In this document: one piece after another, positions 36,196-47,800 of the stretch
Layout: every line of letters begins with the position of its first letter
Numbering within the stretch: position 1 is the first letter of the stretch
Assembly (NCBI RefSeq): GCF_008831285.2
Contig: NC_045138.2
Span: 15,078,571-15,142,570, forward strand
DNA from: Nymphaea colorata
Lineage: Eukaryota > Streptophyta > Magnoliopsida > Nymphaeales > Nymphaeaceae
Direction of reading: 5' to 3'
DNA: 64,000 nucleotides
Position numbers and translations under genes: made by a program
Notes under the pieces: model-generated
Seen by the model: only the letters and a program-made list of their open reading frames with translations
The model's database searches: none
What the model was told of the DNA's origin: nothing

Positions 36196-37014
36196 ATGCC
36201 AAGTGATCGAGGGCAGGTCGAAAAGCAAGCCAACCCAATGAAGCAGAGCAGCAGCCCACCGCAAAGTACTGCAGTTACTGCCAGCGAACACCACAACCAT
36301 CAATTGTACCATGATAACTGCTATGTGAAATTCAACGGCAACCATGGACGGATCCTCAGCCTCTTGCTCAAGTTTGTTCTTGCCTTCTCTGTCATCCTCT
36401 GCTTTGGTGACCTGATTGTCATGCTCCTTCTCAGACCAGCCATGGTTGAAGTCAGCTTTGAGAAGGCATCACTAACAAAATTCAGCATCACCAACAAGAA
36501 CATCCTGAATTTCAATCTTGCGTTGGATGTTAGAGTGAGGAGCCCCAACAAGAAAATTGGCATCTATTATGAAAGCCTTGAAGCAGTTGCTTTCTACAGG
36601 GGCGAGCGGCTTGGTTCCGTTTCGGTGCCAAGTTTCTATCAAGAGCCTGAAAACACGACGTATGTTCACCCTGTATTTAGGGGCCGCTTCCCGGCCGGTC
36701 TCGGTTATGGTGTTTTCCGGGATTATATTAATGGGAGACATCAGCGTTGGTTTCAAGTTGACGTTAAGTTTTTCACTAAGTTGTGGTTGAAGATAGGGCC
36801 TCTGAGTGCAGGGAGATATGAACCAGAGGTGAATTGCCCTTTGTTGGTTCACTTGGGCTCTGTAACTTCATCAAAAAATGCAGAGCTCAAATGGTCAAGA
36901 TGTGAGGCTGAATTTCACCATCTGTTTTTTTCCCCTCGGATTCTAAATTATATTGTCCTCTTCACGTTGGTTGTATTATATTTGTTGGTACCGGTTTTTG
37001 TACATTTTATATGA
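36196..37014 (+). CDS. LEA2/NDR1-HIN1-like membrane protein (LEA2-B)
   Basis: A single exon of 272 residues from ATG 36196; a second ATG at 36238 would give 258. A hydrophilic N-terminus is followed by a hydrophobic segment at about 53-79 and the LEA2 domain, with FSITNKNILNFNLALDVRVR and SPNKKIGIYYES, the family's NPN(K/R)(K/R)IG(I/V)YYD-type signature. The domain ends near WSRCEAEF, where the NHL3-type paralogue at 40888 stops; here a further hydrophobic segment, ILNYIVLFTLVVLYLLVPVF, runs to the C-terminus. That would give two membrane passes with the LEA2 domain between them. NHL proteins are plasma-membrane proteins tied to defence and abiotic stress. This gene is the intact sister of psiLEA2-A. 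Its spacer upstream contains the conserved block and a short TA tract. Confidence 0.85.
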   Translation: MPSDRGQVEKQANPMKQSSSPPQSTAVTASEHHNHQLYHDNCYVKFNGNHGRILSLLLKFVLAFSVILCFGDLIVMLLLRPAMVEVSFEKASLTKFSITNKNILNFNLALDVRVRSPNKKIGIYYESLEAVAFYRGERLGSVSVPSFYQEPENTTYVHPVFRGRFPAGLGYGVFRDYINGRHQRWFQVDVKFFTKLWLKIGPLSAGRYEPEVNCPLLVHLGSVTSSKNAELKWSRCEAEFHHLFFSPRILNYIVLFTLVVLYLLVPVFVHFI

Positions 37015-37253
37015 TTCAGTCTTGGAGGAAAAAGGAAACTACTGATTCAAGCTTTGAATGAAAGGCTTGTGAGTTGAAGTTGAAGAACGTTAAGAGCTTG
37101 ACGCATGTTCCTGCCTCCTTAATTGTCGGTGTAATTCCGCCTAACCCCAGTTTGCTGATCCGGAAAATGTAAAAGAAAGACGTAAAGTGTATCGAGAATC
37201 TCAATGAGAACAAAAAGTTTTCATTCATAACTTTAATGTTTTTGAGAAAAATT

Positions 37254-37620
37254 TCGAGAAAACCTAACTGAAATTTAGGTGGCGATAATGACGTGCATGG
37301 ATTGTCCTCCTCCTAAGAAGCGATGAAGAAAAGTTAGGCATTTAGGTTGAGATCTGTTCTAAGACAGATCAGTATGGCCATGTAGTCCGGATGTCACAAA
37401 AGATGGTGTTTCCCTGCCACATGTTTGTCTTCTTTTCTTAATCCAAGAAAGAAGACACAACGAAGACAAATGAGGAGAAGTGCTACTTCTTTTGAAGTAC
37501 GTTCTGATTCAGAGGATGAACACGAGCTGTGGGGCCTGTTGACTGATGTTCTGGTTATGGCCCTTGGCCTATTCTGCTCTGTTTATTCTTTTGTAAGATG
37601 CTTACTGTAAGTGTTTGTTC
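37254..37620 (+). other. Conserved module with a 46-codon open frame behind LEA2-B
   Basis: This block is kept in both A and B units. It contains MTCMDCPPPKKR-stop, then an open stretch with EICSKTDQYGHVVRMSQKMV, then ATG 37470 to stop 37610 (46 residues, MRRSATSFEVRSDSEDEHEL followed by a hydrophobic end). In the A copy the last frame is interrupted. It could be exons of a small unrecognised gene, the LEA2 3' UTR, or a captured gene fragment. Confidence 0.3.
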
Positions 37621-37659
37621 TTCTTAACAAAAGAACTTGGGATCTAAATGTATCCATTA

Positions 37660-40522
37660 CGGTGAGCTTTCAAGGGAAACTGCTAAGGAAGATGAAGAAA
37701 ATTTGCTGGTCCAAATAAACATAGATGGATCAAATGCCCATTTTCTTCACACTTGACGGTTCATTTGTTTTTAATATCTCGAACTGCAACCTATTAAAAC
37801 TGAAAGGGTTTAGCTGGTGTATCTAGGATCTGACTGGCGTCAAAAGCAGTCAGAGTTCGAAAGTGATGAACATTACTCTCTGCAAAAGCAGAAAGCGTGT
37901 GCAGGCCGGAGGCCAAGGTACCGGTCCAGATTTTTAGCAACTGGGACTGTAATTAAAATCTCGCTGCCTGTCTAGGTGCAGCTTTCTCCTGTAAGAATCA
38001 AGGACCAAAAGAAAAAAAAGCAGTCCTTTCCCAACACAACCATCATCTTATCATGAGACAGCTTGATGATCGAATTTGCCGCAGTTGGCTCATGGCTTCG
38101 TCTTTGTACAACTCTCATAGCCATATACCCACAAATTCATGGTTCAGATTTCTGCTTTTCAATATTAGCGGGAACGCTGCAAGAACCATAACATTTAATG
38201 GGCATAATCTATGTCCTGAGATATTCTGAGACCTTTGAAGCTTATAGAATGGCAAGGTTTGGGACTTGGTCTAAGATCATAACTCGACCAACAACATTTA
38301 CTGTTCCATAAATAAGATTGATATCATTTCATGCTTCCAACTTACCACTCTCCAGTCGAACAGCTGTCAAATAAATACTTTAGTACTTGTTGGGTGGTAG
38401 AAGTAGTATTTCATTCGACCACTGGAGGCAGGAGTCCCCACCCTTCCCCTTGTCCCTTCTGGGTACCAGTCGATGCTTCGAGATGACACCCATGTTATGT
38501 TATGCTTCAACATGCTATAGCACTGGAAGTTGATGCTGTGAAATTCAAAATAGAGACTGTCTGATTTGCATTTTACTTATAAAAATGTGTTCAACCGTCT
38601 TTATAAACCCGTCATCAGGTCTTAAGAACACCTCAACAATGAGACTGTAATCTTTTTGGAATAAATTTAATGCATTATGTTTGCACAGGCTTCTTTACAG
38701 ACAGATATATTACATCCAATAGAGAACCCCTTCATGTTTAGGATATGGTTTTAGGACTTTGGCTTTCTTACTCGTTGCCAAATTCAATTTCTGATGAATT
38801 TAAATGTGTCACAAAATTCCGCATGAATCGGCCAATTTGGATCGATTGGTAGTGATTCGAGATTGGCCCGGTTCAGATCACAATTAGGGGGAGATCGTGA
38901 ATCGGCCGATCTTCGGTAGAATCAGCTGAATCTATTTTCCTTTTCGGTCACTTTTTTTCTTCATAATTTTCTTTCACGGGTTTTTTTTTTCTGTTTTCTT
39001 CGCCAATTCCTAATTTTTGTTAAAATGTGATCTTATTAAATCTGGTTCACAAACGATTCGCTTCTTAGGGTCTACTTTTGCATGCTTCTGCTTAGCCTGG
39101 TTTAGATTTTTTGGATTCATCTTTCGTGAACCAATTGGTTGATTATGAACGAATATCACTGATCAACCAAAAAAAAAATCTCTCCATTGATAGGATTATT
39201 CAAAGGTTGCCACCTTATATATTGCATTCATAAAATATAAGAATTTGGAAATATGAAAGTTTTATATAAATTATTGTGGGCCATATGATCAAATCAATGA
39301 AGGTCCATATGCTGTGATCAATTTAAAAAAAAAATTCCTCTAAAAGGACAAATAGCAACAACCCATTTGACTTTGTAAAAAAAGTATTTTTAAAGCGGCA
39401 CTAGATTGTCCAGTCAAGTCATCATATTTTCAAAATTTCACTTTTTAATTTCTTGGTTATCATACTGACGTATATTGTATTAGGATTTTGAATCGGCTTA
39501 GTCGACTCCAAGAAAGAAATTTGATAAAGATCTAGCTCGATTGCATATGACATATAAATGTCAGATCTTTTGTCAGCAACTCCAAATTCAGTTTCTGAAT
39601 TTTAGTTTTATTATTCAATCAGCACAAAGAATCCATCTGATTAAATTTGCATTTGTTTAAAGCTGGATAATACTTGAATAAAAAAACTCACATCCCTAGG
39701 TAAATTTGTTAGCTTGTTCTTTTCATTTTGACCACACAAATGTAAAACCACTTACTTTATTCAACGCAACAAGTGTCTTAAGTGCGGTTTCTTTGTTCGT
39801 TGGCAATTCTTATATGTAATATATAAGAGTTGGAGAAATCAAGGGCCTGCAATAGACAAAGGAACAACTCAAAGAGAAAACTTAGAACTCATTAGAAGTA
39901 CATTCCGATACAACTGACTTGTACGCCCCCGTTTGATTGCGCTAAAATATTTTCATAATTTCAAGTCTCTTCATCAAGATTTCCAATTTCACTTCGACCT
40001 TCTTAGGTCAGACTGAAATCCAGTTCACATTGCACCTGGATGGCTTCCATGTAGAAAAATATCCAGGATTTGTTGTGTTCTGTTTGGCTTGTTAAGCTTC
40101 CTAGAGAATTTGTATGTAAAATCAAACACATCCCCATAAAAGTCCTAGTTAATTTGTATGTAAAAACAAACACATCCCCAAAAAATCCTTTTAAGAGGAT
40201 TAGGACTTACCACTTGGAGCCAAAACCCTTTTTCCTCCTTAAGAGCTGTTCCTGTATCTGATGAACAGACTATAACTGACATTTTGGTACTGTTCTCTTT
40301 AACAGGTCACACATTATTTTGGCGTCACCAACACAACCAATTAAGTTGTGCTCGTTGGAGCTCTCAAACAATCCTCTTTGAGGTATTTGGCAGCAAAAAC
40401 ATTGTATTACTGTTTCATGAATATGTTTTAATTTACAGGAACATACATTCAATATGATATTATTACCAAACGCTCTTTTGGATCTCATTAAACATACAAT
40501 TAATACAAACCAATGACAAAAT

Positions 40523-40580
<58 letters not shown>
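37660..40580. other. Intergenic region between LEA2-B and the NHL3-like gene
   Basis: No supported gene. Homology to unit A ends near 37650. A stretch near 38820-38940 has several GATTCGGCC/GGCCGATC motifs in both orientations, suggestive of a small inverted-repeat element. A 31-base direct repeat built on AAACACATCCCC and AATTTGTATGTAAAA lies near 40108-40178. The region ends in a (TA)n tract (40528-40579). Confidence 0.5.
40528..40579. repeat. (TA)n microsatellite
   Basis: A perfect TA run of about 52 bases some 300 bases before the NHL3-like start codon. Confidence 0.95.
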
Positions 40581-40583
<3 letters not shown>

Positions 40584-40887
40584 TCTTTATTCAATCGTTC
40601 AACCATGAAGAACAGGTACCAAGCATATCATGTTGAACCAAACGTGGTACGCGGACTTCAAGTTCAAACACGAAATGGTCATAACGAGGGGGCCATGAGG
40701 CTGCTCCACAAATTTCCAGCCAACCTCCTCCCTTCTTATGGCTCCCACCTCCTTAAAAGAATAAGGTACTCCCCATTGACAATTTACAGAAGCTATAAGT
40801 CCTCTCTGTTCTGTCCTCATCCCCTCCAATCACTCCACCTTCACCCTTTCCCATTCTCTCAGCAGTTCAGGAACCAGTTTCACAGGA

Positions 40888-41577
40888 ATGCCTGGTCCCA
40901 AGGAAGGTCATTTGCCGGGGGGATATGCCGGCACTCCGCAAGGCACTCGGCCCCTTCCGCCCTACCGCCGCCCCCACCGCGGTCGCGCCTGCTGCGGAAT
41001 CTGCCTCCTCCTCAAGGTCTTGATCAAGATCATCGTCGCCATCGTCATCGTCCTGGCGATTGCCGCCCTCGTCGTCTGGCTGGTTCTCAGACCGACTAAT
41101 TTGGTGTTCTACGCCGAAAACGCCTATGTGACAAGTTTCAATCTCACCAACGCTGGCATTCTCACTTACGATCTCAAGATGGACATGAGTCTGAGAAACC
41201 CCAACAAGAAAGTTGGGGTTTACTATGAGGATGTAGAGGTACTGGCTTTCTATGGTGGGCAGAGATTTGGGTGGATCAATCTTCCGAGTTTCTACCAGGG
41301 GCACAAGAACACCACCATGATCTACCCTGCTTTCGGTGGAAAACCTACGATGATTTCTGAGGGCTCGGTTGGCAACGAGTTCAACAGAGATAGTGTGAAG
41401 CAATTGTATCATATTGTAGTGAAGTTGAAGACCAACATGAAGTTCAAGGTTGGGAGCCTCAAGACGAACAAGTTTTCCGCCAGAATTGTTTGTGATTTGT
41501 TGGTTCCATTGGCTGCAACTAATTCATCTGGTGAAGTTGGTTTTAGCAGAACCAAGTGTGATCTTCACGTTCTGTAA
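40888..41577 (+). CDS. NDR1/HIN1-like protein, NHL3/YLS9 type (LEA2-D)
   Basis: A single exon encoding 229 residues. A Pro/Gly-rich cytosolic N-terminus leads to a Cys-containing juxtamembrane stretch (RACCGICLLL) and one transmembrane segment at about 40-67, then VLRPTN and a LEA2 domain (about 80-210). Family motifs are clear: LRNPNKKVGVYYEDVEVLAF, FYGGQRFG and SFYQGHKNTT. The protein closes with SRTKCDLHVL, the usual C-terminal end of NHL3-type proteins. NHL3 relatives are plasma-membrane proteins induced by pathogens and senescence; the role here is inferred. It is a diverged relative of LEA2-A and LEA2-B and lacks their C-terminal hydrophobic extension. The start is the first ATG after a C-rich leader. 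Confidence 0.92.
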   Translation: MPGPKEGHLPGGYAGTPQGTRPLPPYRRPHRGRACCGICLLLKVLIKIIVAIVIVLAIAALVVWLVLRPTNLVFYAENAYVTSFNLTNAGILTYDLKMDMSLRNPNKKVGVYYEDVEVLAFYGGQRFGWINLPSFYQGHKNTTMIYPAFGGKPTMISEGSVGNEFNRDSVKQLYHIVVKLKTNMKFKVGSLKTNKFSARIVCDLLVPLAATNSSGEVGFSRTKCDLHVL

Positions 41578-44500
41578 CTGTGGTCTTCGTTCTTCTGTTT
41601 AATTTTTCTTTTTTTGGGTTTTCATTTGTTTTTTTCCATCTGTTCTTTGTCAGATATTCTATTTTCCATTGAACCAGTGGGGTTGAAAGCCAAGAAGGGC
41701 CGATCAAGGCTGTCACGTTCAGGCACTGGTGTCCATCACATGAGTTTTGCAAATTCCCTGCCTAAGCTAATAATTCTTTTTCTAGTTGTGATATTGACCT
41801 TCTCTTCACCTTTTTCTGCGTCGGACTTCCAGAGTTTGCGTATGTGGAAACTACAAATTTATGATATAAAATTATCAAGTCATTGATTGTACATCCTATC
41901 TTCTTTGCTCCGTTGAGAAAGATAGTTGGAAAAAAAAAACGGGTTTTTAAACTACTCAATAAAGACTTCACGTCTGTGGTTGACTAAAGACGCATAGATT
42001 TAATTCTGAGCTGCTTTTAATATCCCTTTATCTTCGCTCCGTTTATAAACGGATCCTGCCAAAGAAGCCCAGATCTCTCCAGGCAACCTGGCATTGTAGA
42101 GTTAAGATACGAGCTTTTTCTTTAAGATAAGAAAGATACTCAACATGGATTTTATGTAATGTATAAAAGAGCAAGAATGAAATTATGAATTGACTCAATA
42201 ACAATTCATTGCCAATGGAAAAAGGAAGGAAGCAGATTTTTCTTCCAAGGCCAATCTCTTTAGAAGCCAGCATTTACGGGACAAGATGTACATTTGGGGA
42301 GCTTTAATGCATCAAGGCAGAAACAATAAGTGCACTTCAACATAAACTTCGGTGAAATCATCCAAGGAAAGATTGGTGGTGGTGTTTTATTCATGAGAAT
42401 TTTGCATAAAAAATCCTCGAGTATCTCTTGGCATGATCCAATTGGCAGTCTGTCTTTCACATCCTTGAGGTTCCACCACTCATTCTCCATTCAAAGGTGG
42501 AAAAGTCATGACCTTTGCAAATTTTAGGGCCAGGGATTTAGATCCATATTCACGAGCGATGCATCTGGTTGACCCTCTTGGCATTCATTTTTTAAGAACT
42601 TTCTTGGCGAATGTCTGGTCAACAAATTGTAATGTCGATTAGATATGGGTTGTCCACATCCTAATACATCATATCATAATAATAATAACAATAGTAATAG
42701 TAAAGTCATACCATTTTTTCCCAGGAGACCCACCTTGGATCTTGAGGGATATTGAGGCCTTATTCTCTATCAGTTCAAAGATTTTAATTTTTCAACTTCC
42801 CAAGCTAGGTTGACGGAGATATTGTTATAAACTGCTCTCTTCCTTTGCGAGTCGCCCTAAGAAGGGCCGAAGCTCTCCCTCCTTTTTTCTTCGTCCTTAT
42901 ACACTACTTGATATCAGGGTAGACTATGGTACTCTCATAAACTTGAGTGTCGTATGACGCATCTTTATGTGTGCCACCTACCCAACCAGCAACTTTACAA
43001 CAATTGAAGGCACTATACTCTTTCCGCCCATGCTACAAGGTAGAAACTACCTTTAACCGGTTCAAGACATGATTACGTCAAATTACTGGGATGTGACTAT
43101 GATAATCCAGATTTGGATGGGCTCTGCAACCATTAAGAAAGCAATTAAAGTGTGTTTGACTGTCTACGACTCCTTTCCATGTGCTAGGGATAAAAGTTTT
43201 GTAAGTAGTAATAACTGCAATTCCATATCAGGTCGTCTAATTCTTTTTTAAAGAGTAGTCGGCGCTGTGCACCAAAGAAGAGTTCAATTCGATTTTTTTA
43301 TTTGTTATCCAGTTTATCATAATCTGTCATTAAAAATATATTAATTGAATGATCTAGGATTTGGATAATAAAGTCATTTGTCATCCTGACATTTAACATT
43401 AATAGCCTAGTTCACAATTTTATTGACTTGAGTGATTTTTAAATCGTCGGGAAGCGAACATATTTGCATTGAACTTTATGACATGTTAAAAGTTCAAGAT
43501 GAGTTAAATGTGTAGTAAAGAAGAGGGTGGCTTTTCTAAAGTCTGGCTTTCGGCTCAACTAGAATTGCAGTTTCCCAAGGTGATGAAACTGGCTCCTGTG
43601 CCCAACTGTTGTAAAATGGGAATAACTAAAATTGGCCATCATAAATTATTGGCTGTGCCTCTGGAAGGGTCAAACTGGTCTTAGAAACATATATTCATTA
43701 ATCAATAGTAGCCACATAAATATCTGAACTCTACTTCCATGAAGGTTTTGGGAAGGTGTACCATTGAGAACCATGGAATTTAGGAAGAATTGATATTAGT
43801 CCGTCAGATATTGATTGAACATGGAATTCTGAACTAACGAGTTATGACGTTAGAAGTTTACCACACTCTCTCTCTCTCTCATACACACGCACACCAAGTG
43901 ATGGGTAGTGCGCAACCGGTCGGGTTGGGTAATGTGTTATAGCAACATCCTAAACTTAATTCCTGAAATTCCCATCCTAAGCTCGATTCCTGGAATTCCT
44001 AGAAGGTGTTATCCTGATGGTATTGAAGAATAGTGTTAATCTTGAGATTAAGAGTGTCATTACGTGGCTGTGGACCTATTTTGTCTCTCCCTTTCTCCCC
44101 TCCTCTCTCCTCTTTGTCTGTTAGTGCGTGAGTGTGAGTGTGAGTGTGCGTGGAGTGCATGTGCATATGACTGAAAATTTACATGAACCACCATGTTCTG
44201 CAAATCTGTCACAAAATCGTCTCCGCACATTCTATCCATACCATTTTAGATGTCTGAATAGAGACTTAATCGTTCAAATTTGATGTTAACCAGAGAGTTC
44301 ATGAATAAATACAAAAGTATCGAACCACTGATGTACGCTCGCGGAGAGGAATCTGACGATCCAGAGGATAGTCCTTTGTGCGATCAGGCAGTCGGATTAT
44401 GTCAATGTTTTAGAATTTCGGGGAAAAGCGACAAAAAGTAAAACTGGCAACTTGTATATATGGCTGCTCACAAGTCAGCTGAGTCCTCTTTCTACTTTTT

Positions 44501-44869
44501 CAGAGAAAGTGGATTTATGTTGGTCAAAAGACAAGGAATTCAAGTGACTCCTGGTTTCCGGTTTATTTTTGTTGCATTGTCAGATCCTCTGTGAAAGCTG
44601 AAACAGAAAAAGCCTGTAACGCACCAAAATTCTCCTTTCAAAACAGAAGCTCAAAAATACACCAAAAAAAAAAGGCCAGAATAAAAAAAGAAGAGGCCAA
44701 AAATTCTTCAAGTTACTGATAACTGGGTAAAGGCGTACCCAATAATGAAAGCTACACAAAGAAAGCACAATCTCATATGCTCCAACACAATGCCATATAA
44801 GAGAACACACAGAAATCAGAATTTTACAGCTTAATATACTTGCACAGTCCCAAGCTCATGTCATGCTCG
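41578..44869. other. 3' flank and intergenic region, no clear gene
   Basis: The first 100-200 bases are probable 3' UTR of the NHL3-like gene. The rest is AT-rich. A minus-strand open frame at 42260-42490 is Cys-rich near its end (CTYCFCLDALKLPKCTSC) but matches no family I know. A (CT)n/(AC)n tract lies near 43868-43894. The last part is probable 3' UTR of the oxidoreductase on the minus strand. Confidence 0.5.
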
Positions 44870-47800
44870 TCACAAGCCAGAAGGATCCAAACCTAACTCT
44901 TTTCTGGTTTTTCCAACAAATAAATCCCTAGATTTTATGTATCCTGGAATGTACCCAATGGTTGTAAGGAAAGGTAACTGAGCAACAGCTTGTTTCCTCC
45001 CAAGGGACACAATGGCAATTGCTGAGCCCTGTTTGTATCGGTGGAGATCACTTTCACTTCTTCCCTCCAGCAGCAGTTTGAGGTTCTTGGCAGCCAGCAA
45101 TGCATGCTTGTGAGCAATGTATCCTTGCTTCATTTCCTGTATAACACAAGCAAGGTTAAAAATTTCGATTTATTCTGTTACATATCGGCCAAGCGTCCAA
45201 TTTCACTATGAACGTATAGATGGCAAAGCAAGAATCATATTGAAGAATTTCCCAGCGGTTTTCTTTCTTCCCTTCCTCTTTCTGGACTAGACTATGCAGA
45301 TGCCTGCAACTATTCTATAATACTAAGTGTCAAGCTCATGAGGTTATTCAGCAAGTTTCAAATGCCACAATATGCGGCCTAAAAGTAAAGAAATAAATAT
45401 TACTGACATCACTAGCTGTTAAAGCAACAAATTGATAGTTTATATGTTGGTAGTTGGTACAGACCAAGAAGCCATAGTAACGTTTGCCAAATGATGAAGT
45501 GTGCAAATGCGTGCGTGTGCGAGTAACATCCAGAATTTATGAACTGCAAGTTCACCGTACACTTGCATCCCACTGTCAAACTTGAGAGCATATTAATTTC
45601 ATGAACTAACTATAACCCATTGGCGCTAGAATAAACCCTTGGATAGCTCATATGATGGATTGCCTATATACTGTTGAGAAGGAAGACTCTTTGGATCGTG
45701 TAAAAGAAAGGGAAAGAAAAATAGATAGATCTGAAATTTATGAGGTTATAAGGCGTAAACATTCGGATTAAAAATGGAATAGGAGGTTGTGGATGAATGA
45801 TTGCAATTTCTAGAGCTAAATTGTTCCTAGTTTTGGCATGTAAGGACAAAATCTTGACTTCTAAGGGGCTCCAACGTCTTAGTCTTGCTGTGGCCAATCG
45901 CTGCAAATTCTGTTAAATTGGAAGGGGAGTTTGTGTCTCATCTGGTTTGTTTCTGTCCGGCATCCAAAATATTGTAGAAGTTCATGGGTGCTAAATTAAG
46001 AGCTAAGGGAGATTTGGTCGAGTGCATCATTTCCTGCTAGGAGGACACTGATGCTGGAGGCTTTTATTTGCCCTTGTCATTTGGGAGATCTGGCAGTACA
46101 GGAACTCCCTCCTTCATGACGGGAACCAGTACGTAGTAGATAATATGTACTTTTGGGTCGTACAAGGAGCATAGACATTAATTCATGTGTCTAGATGCAT
46201 GCCAATTTTGAGTTCATGCCTTTGTATTCACCCTCTGAAGAATGTGCAATGATAAAGTCAAGATAACAATTACCCGGATATCAGTGATGTCTCCGATAGC
46301 AAATATGTTTTCCTTGCCCTTAACTCGGAAGTGTTCATCAACCATCAACTGCCCACGCTCGTTCAGACAGCCGTGCAATATACCCTCTGTTAACCACGAA
46401 GACCCGACCCCCTTTCCGATGCAATTGAACCAGCAGTCTGCCCTAACTTTAACACCTTCACTTGTAACAAATTCGGTTTGCGTATCATCGAGCTGTTCTA
46501 AACTAATTTCTTGGTTAAATAAAACCTGCACTTTCCTTGAAGTCAGCCATGCCAACGCTTTCTCTGAAGCCTTTGGGCCAACAAATTCCAATAGTCTGGA
46601 CCCTTTATGAACTATAGTAATCTGCTTCTCCGGGAAATCAACGGCAATCTCACCGGCGAGCTCCACACCAGTCGGCCCACCACCAACAATCAAAACAGAG
46701 TTTGATGCTTTGATCTTTTCATAGGCTGCCATAGGGACATAGGAAAGGCTCATAAATATCGTACTTTCAAGTAAAATTACAAATTTCAGGTAAAATTTTA
46801 AATTTGAATCATGAAACTATAGAAAATGGAATCTAGACCTACAGAAAAGGATAGATCAAAGACACCTTTTTCTGGAGTTTTGATTTTCTACCAGTCAAGA
46901 AAAGGCTCAAACCTTGCAGGAAGAAGCATATGAACATTTTAAAAACACAAAATGGCATACAACATGACAGTGGAACGACAGTTCTAAGCCTGTTCAGCTG
47001 GGTCTCAAGTCAATCGACGATTTCCGGTAATAAACTCTCTGTTTTTACAGTATATAGGATTAGGACAGTAGGTAGACAAGTATTATTCTAGCATCATGTC
47101 AAACACTACGTGTATATTATTTTTACAAGACTGATGTTTACGACACAAAAAGGCAGAAATATAGGAGGAATCTCACAGTATAGTTCATATTTTGGTTTTC
47201 TGCGATGTGTTGGAGGCGAAAGCAAGTGCCATCATCTTCCAAAACGGTTCTTTTTAAATAAATAGGTCTATCAATCTTCACTATCAGTCCGTCTCATCTA
47301 ATCATTCTCAAGATAAAGGTTAGCTTCACGAAAAAGGCATACTACTAGTGTTCATAATGGTGACCGCCCATGATCTATCACCAAAATGAAGGACGAAGAT
47401 TTCAGATCCCATTAGAAATATGATTTGACAAAGTACATAGACAGGTCAGGTTAGCCACCTTAACTCTTAAGCATCTTGACAACGCAATGACGTAGCAGAT
47501 TTCCAGTATATCTGACACCTGGAAAGTATTTGCCAGCTTTTGGTGATTGAAAAACATCTTGCGCAAAATGAGAAAAAACCTCTTAAGATATTCGCCTGGT
47601 TCCTGTTACTCTGGTCCAAATAAAGAAGGGGCTCACCGAAGAAAAACCATGAACATCTCCAGGCTATGAAAGCCGTTCAGACCTTCTGATAAATGGGGCA
47701 AAGGTTAGTCCATTTAGCATCCAGCCAAGTCCACTCACTAGGCGATCCGGGCATAGAGCACGGATCTATTAAAAAATGGTCTCATTTGGACTCGAACCTG

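Noticed and set aside
42260-42490. 76-codon Cys-rich minus-strand frame
   Set aside because: The Cys pattern (CTYCFC...CTSC) is suggestive of a zinc site, but there is no signal peptide or known family; left as a note.
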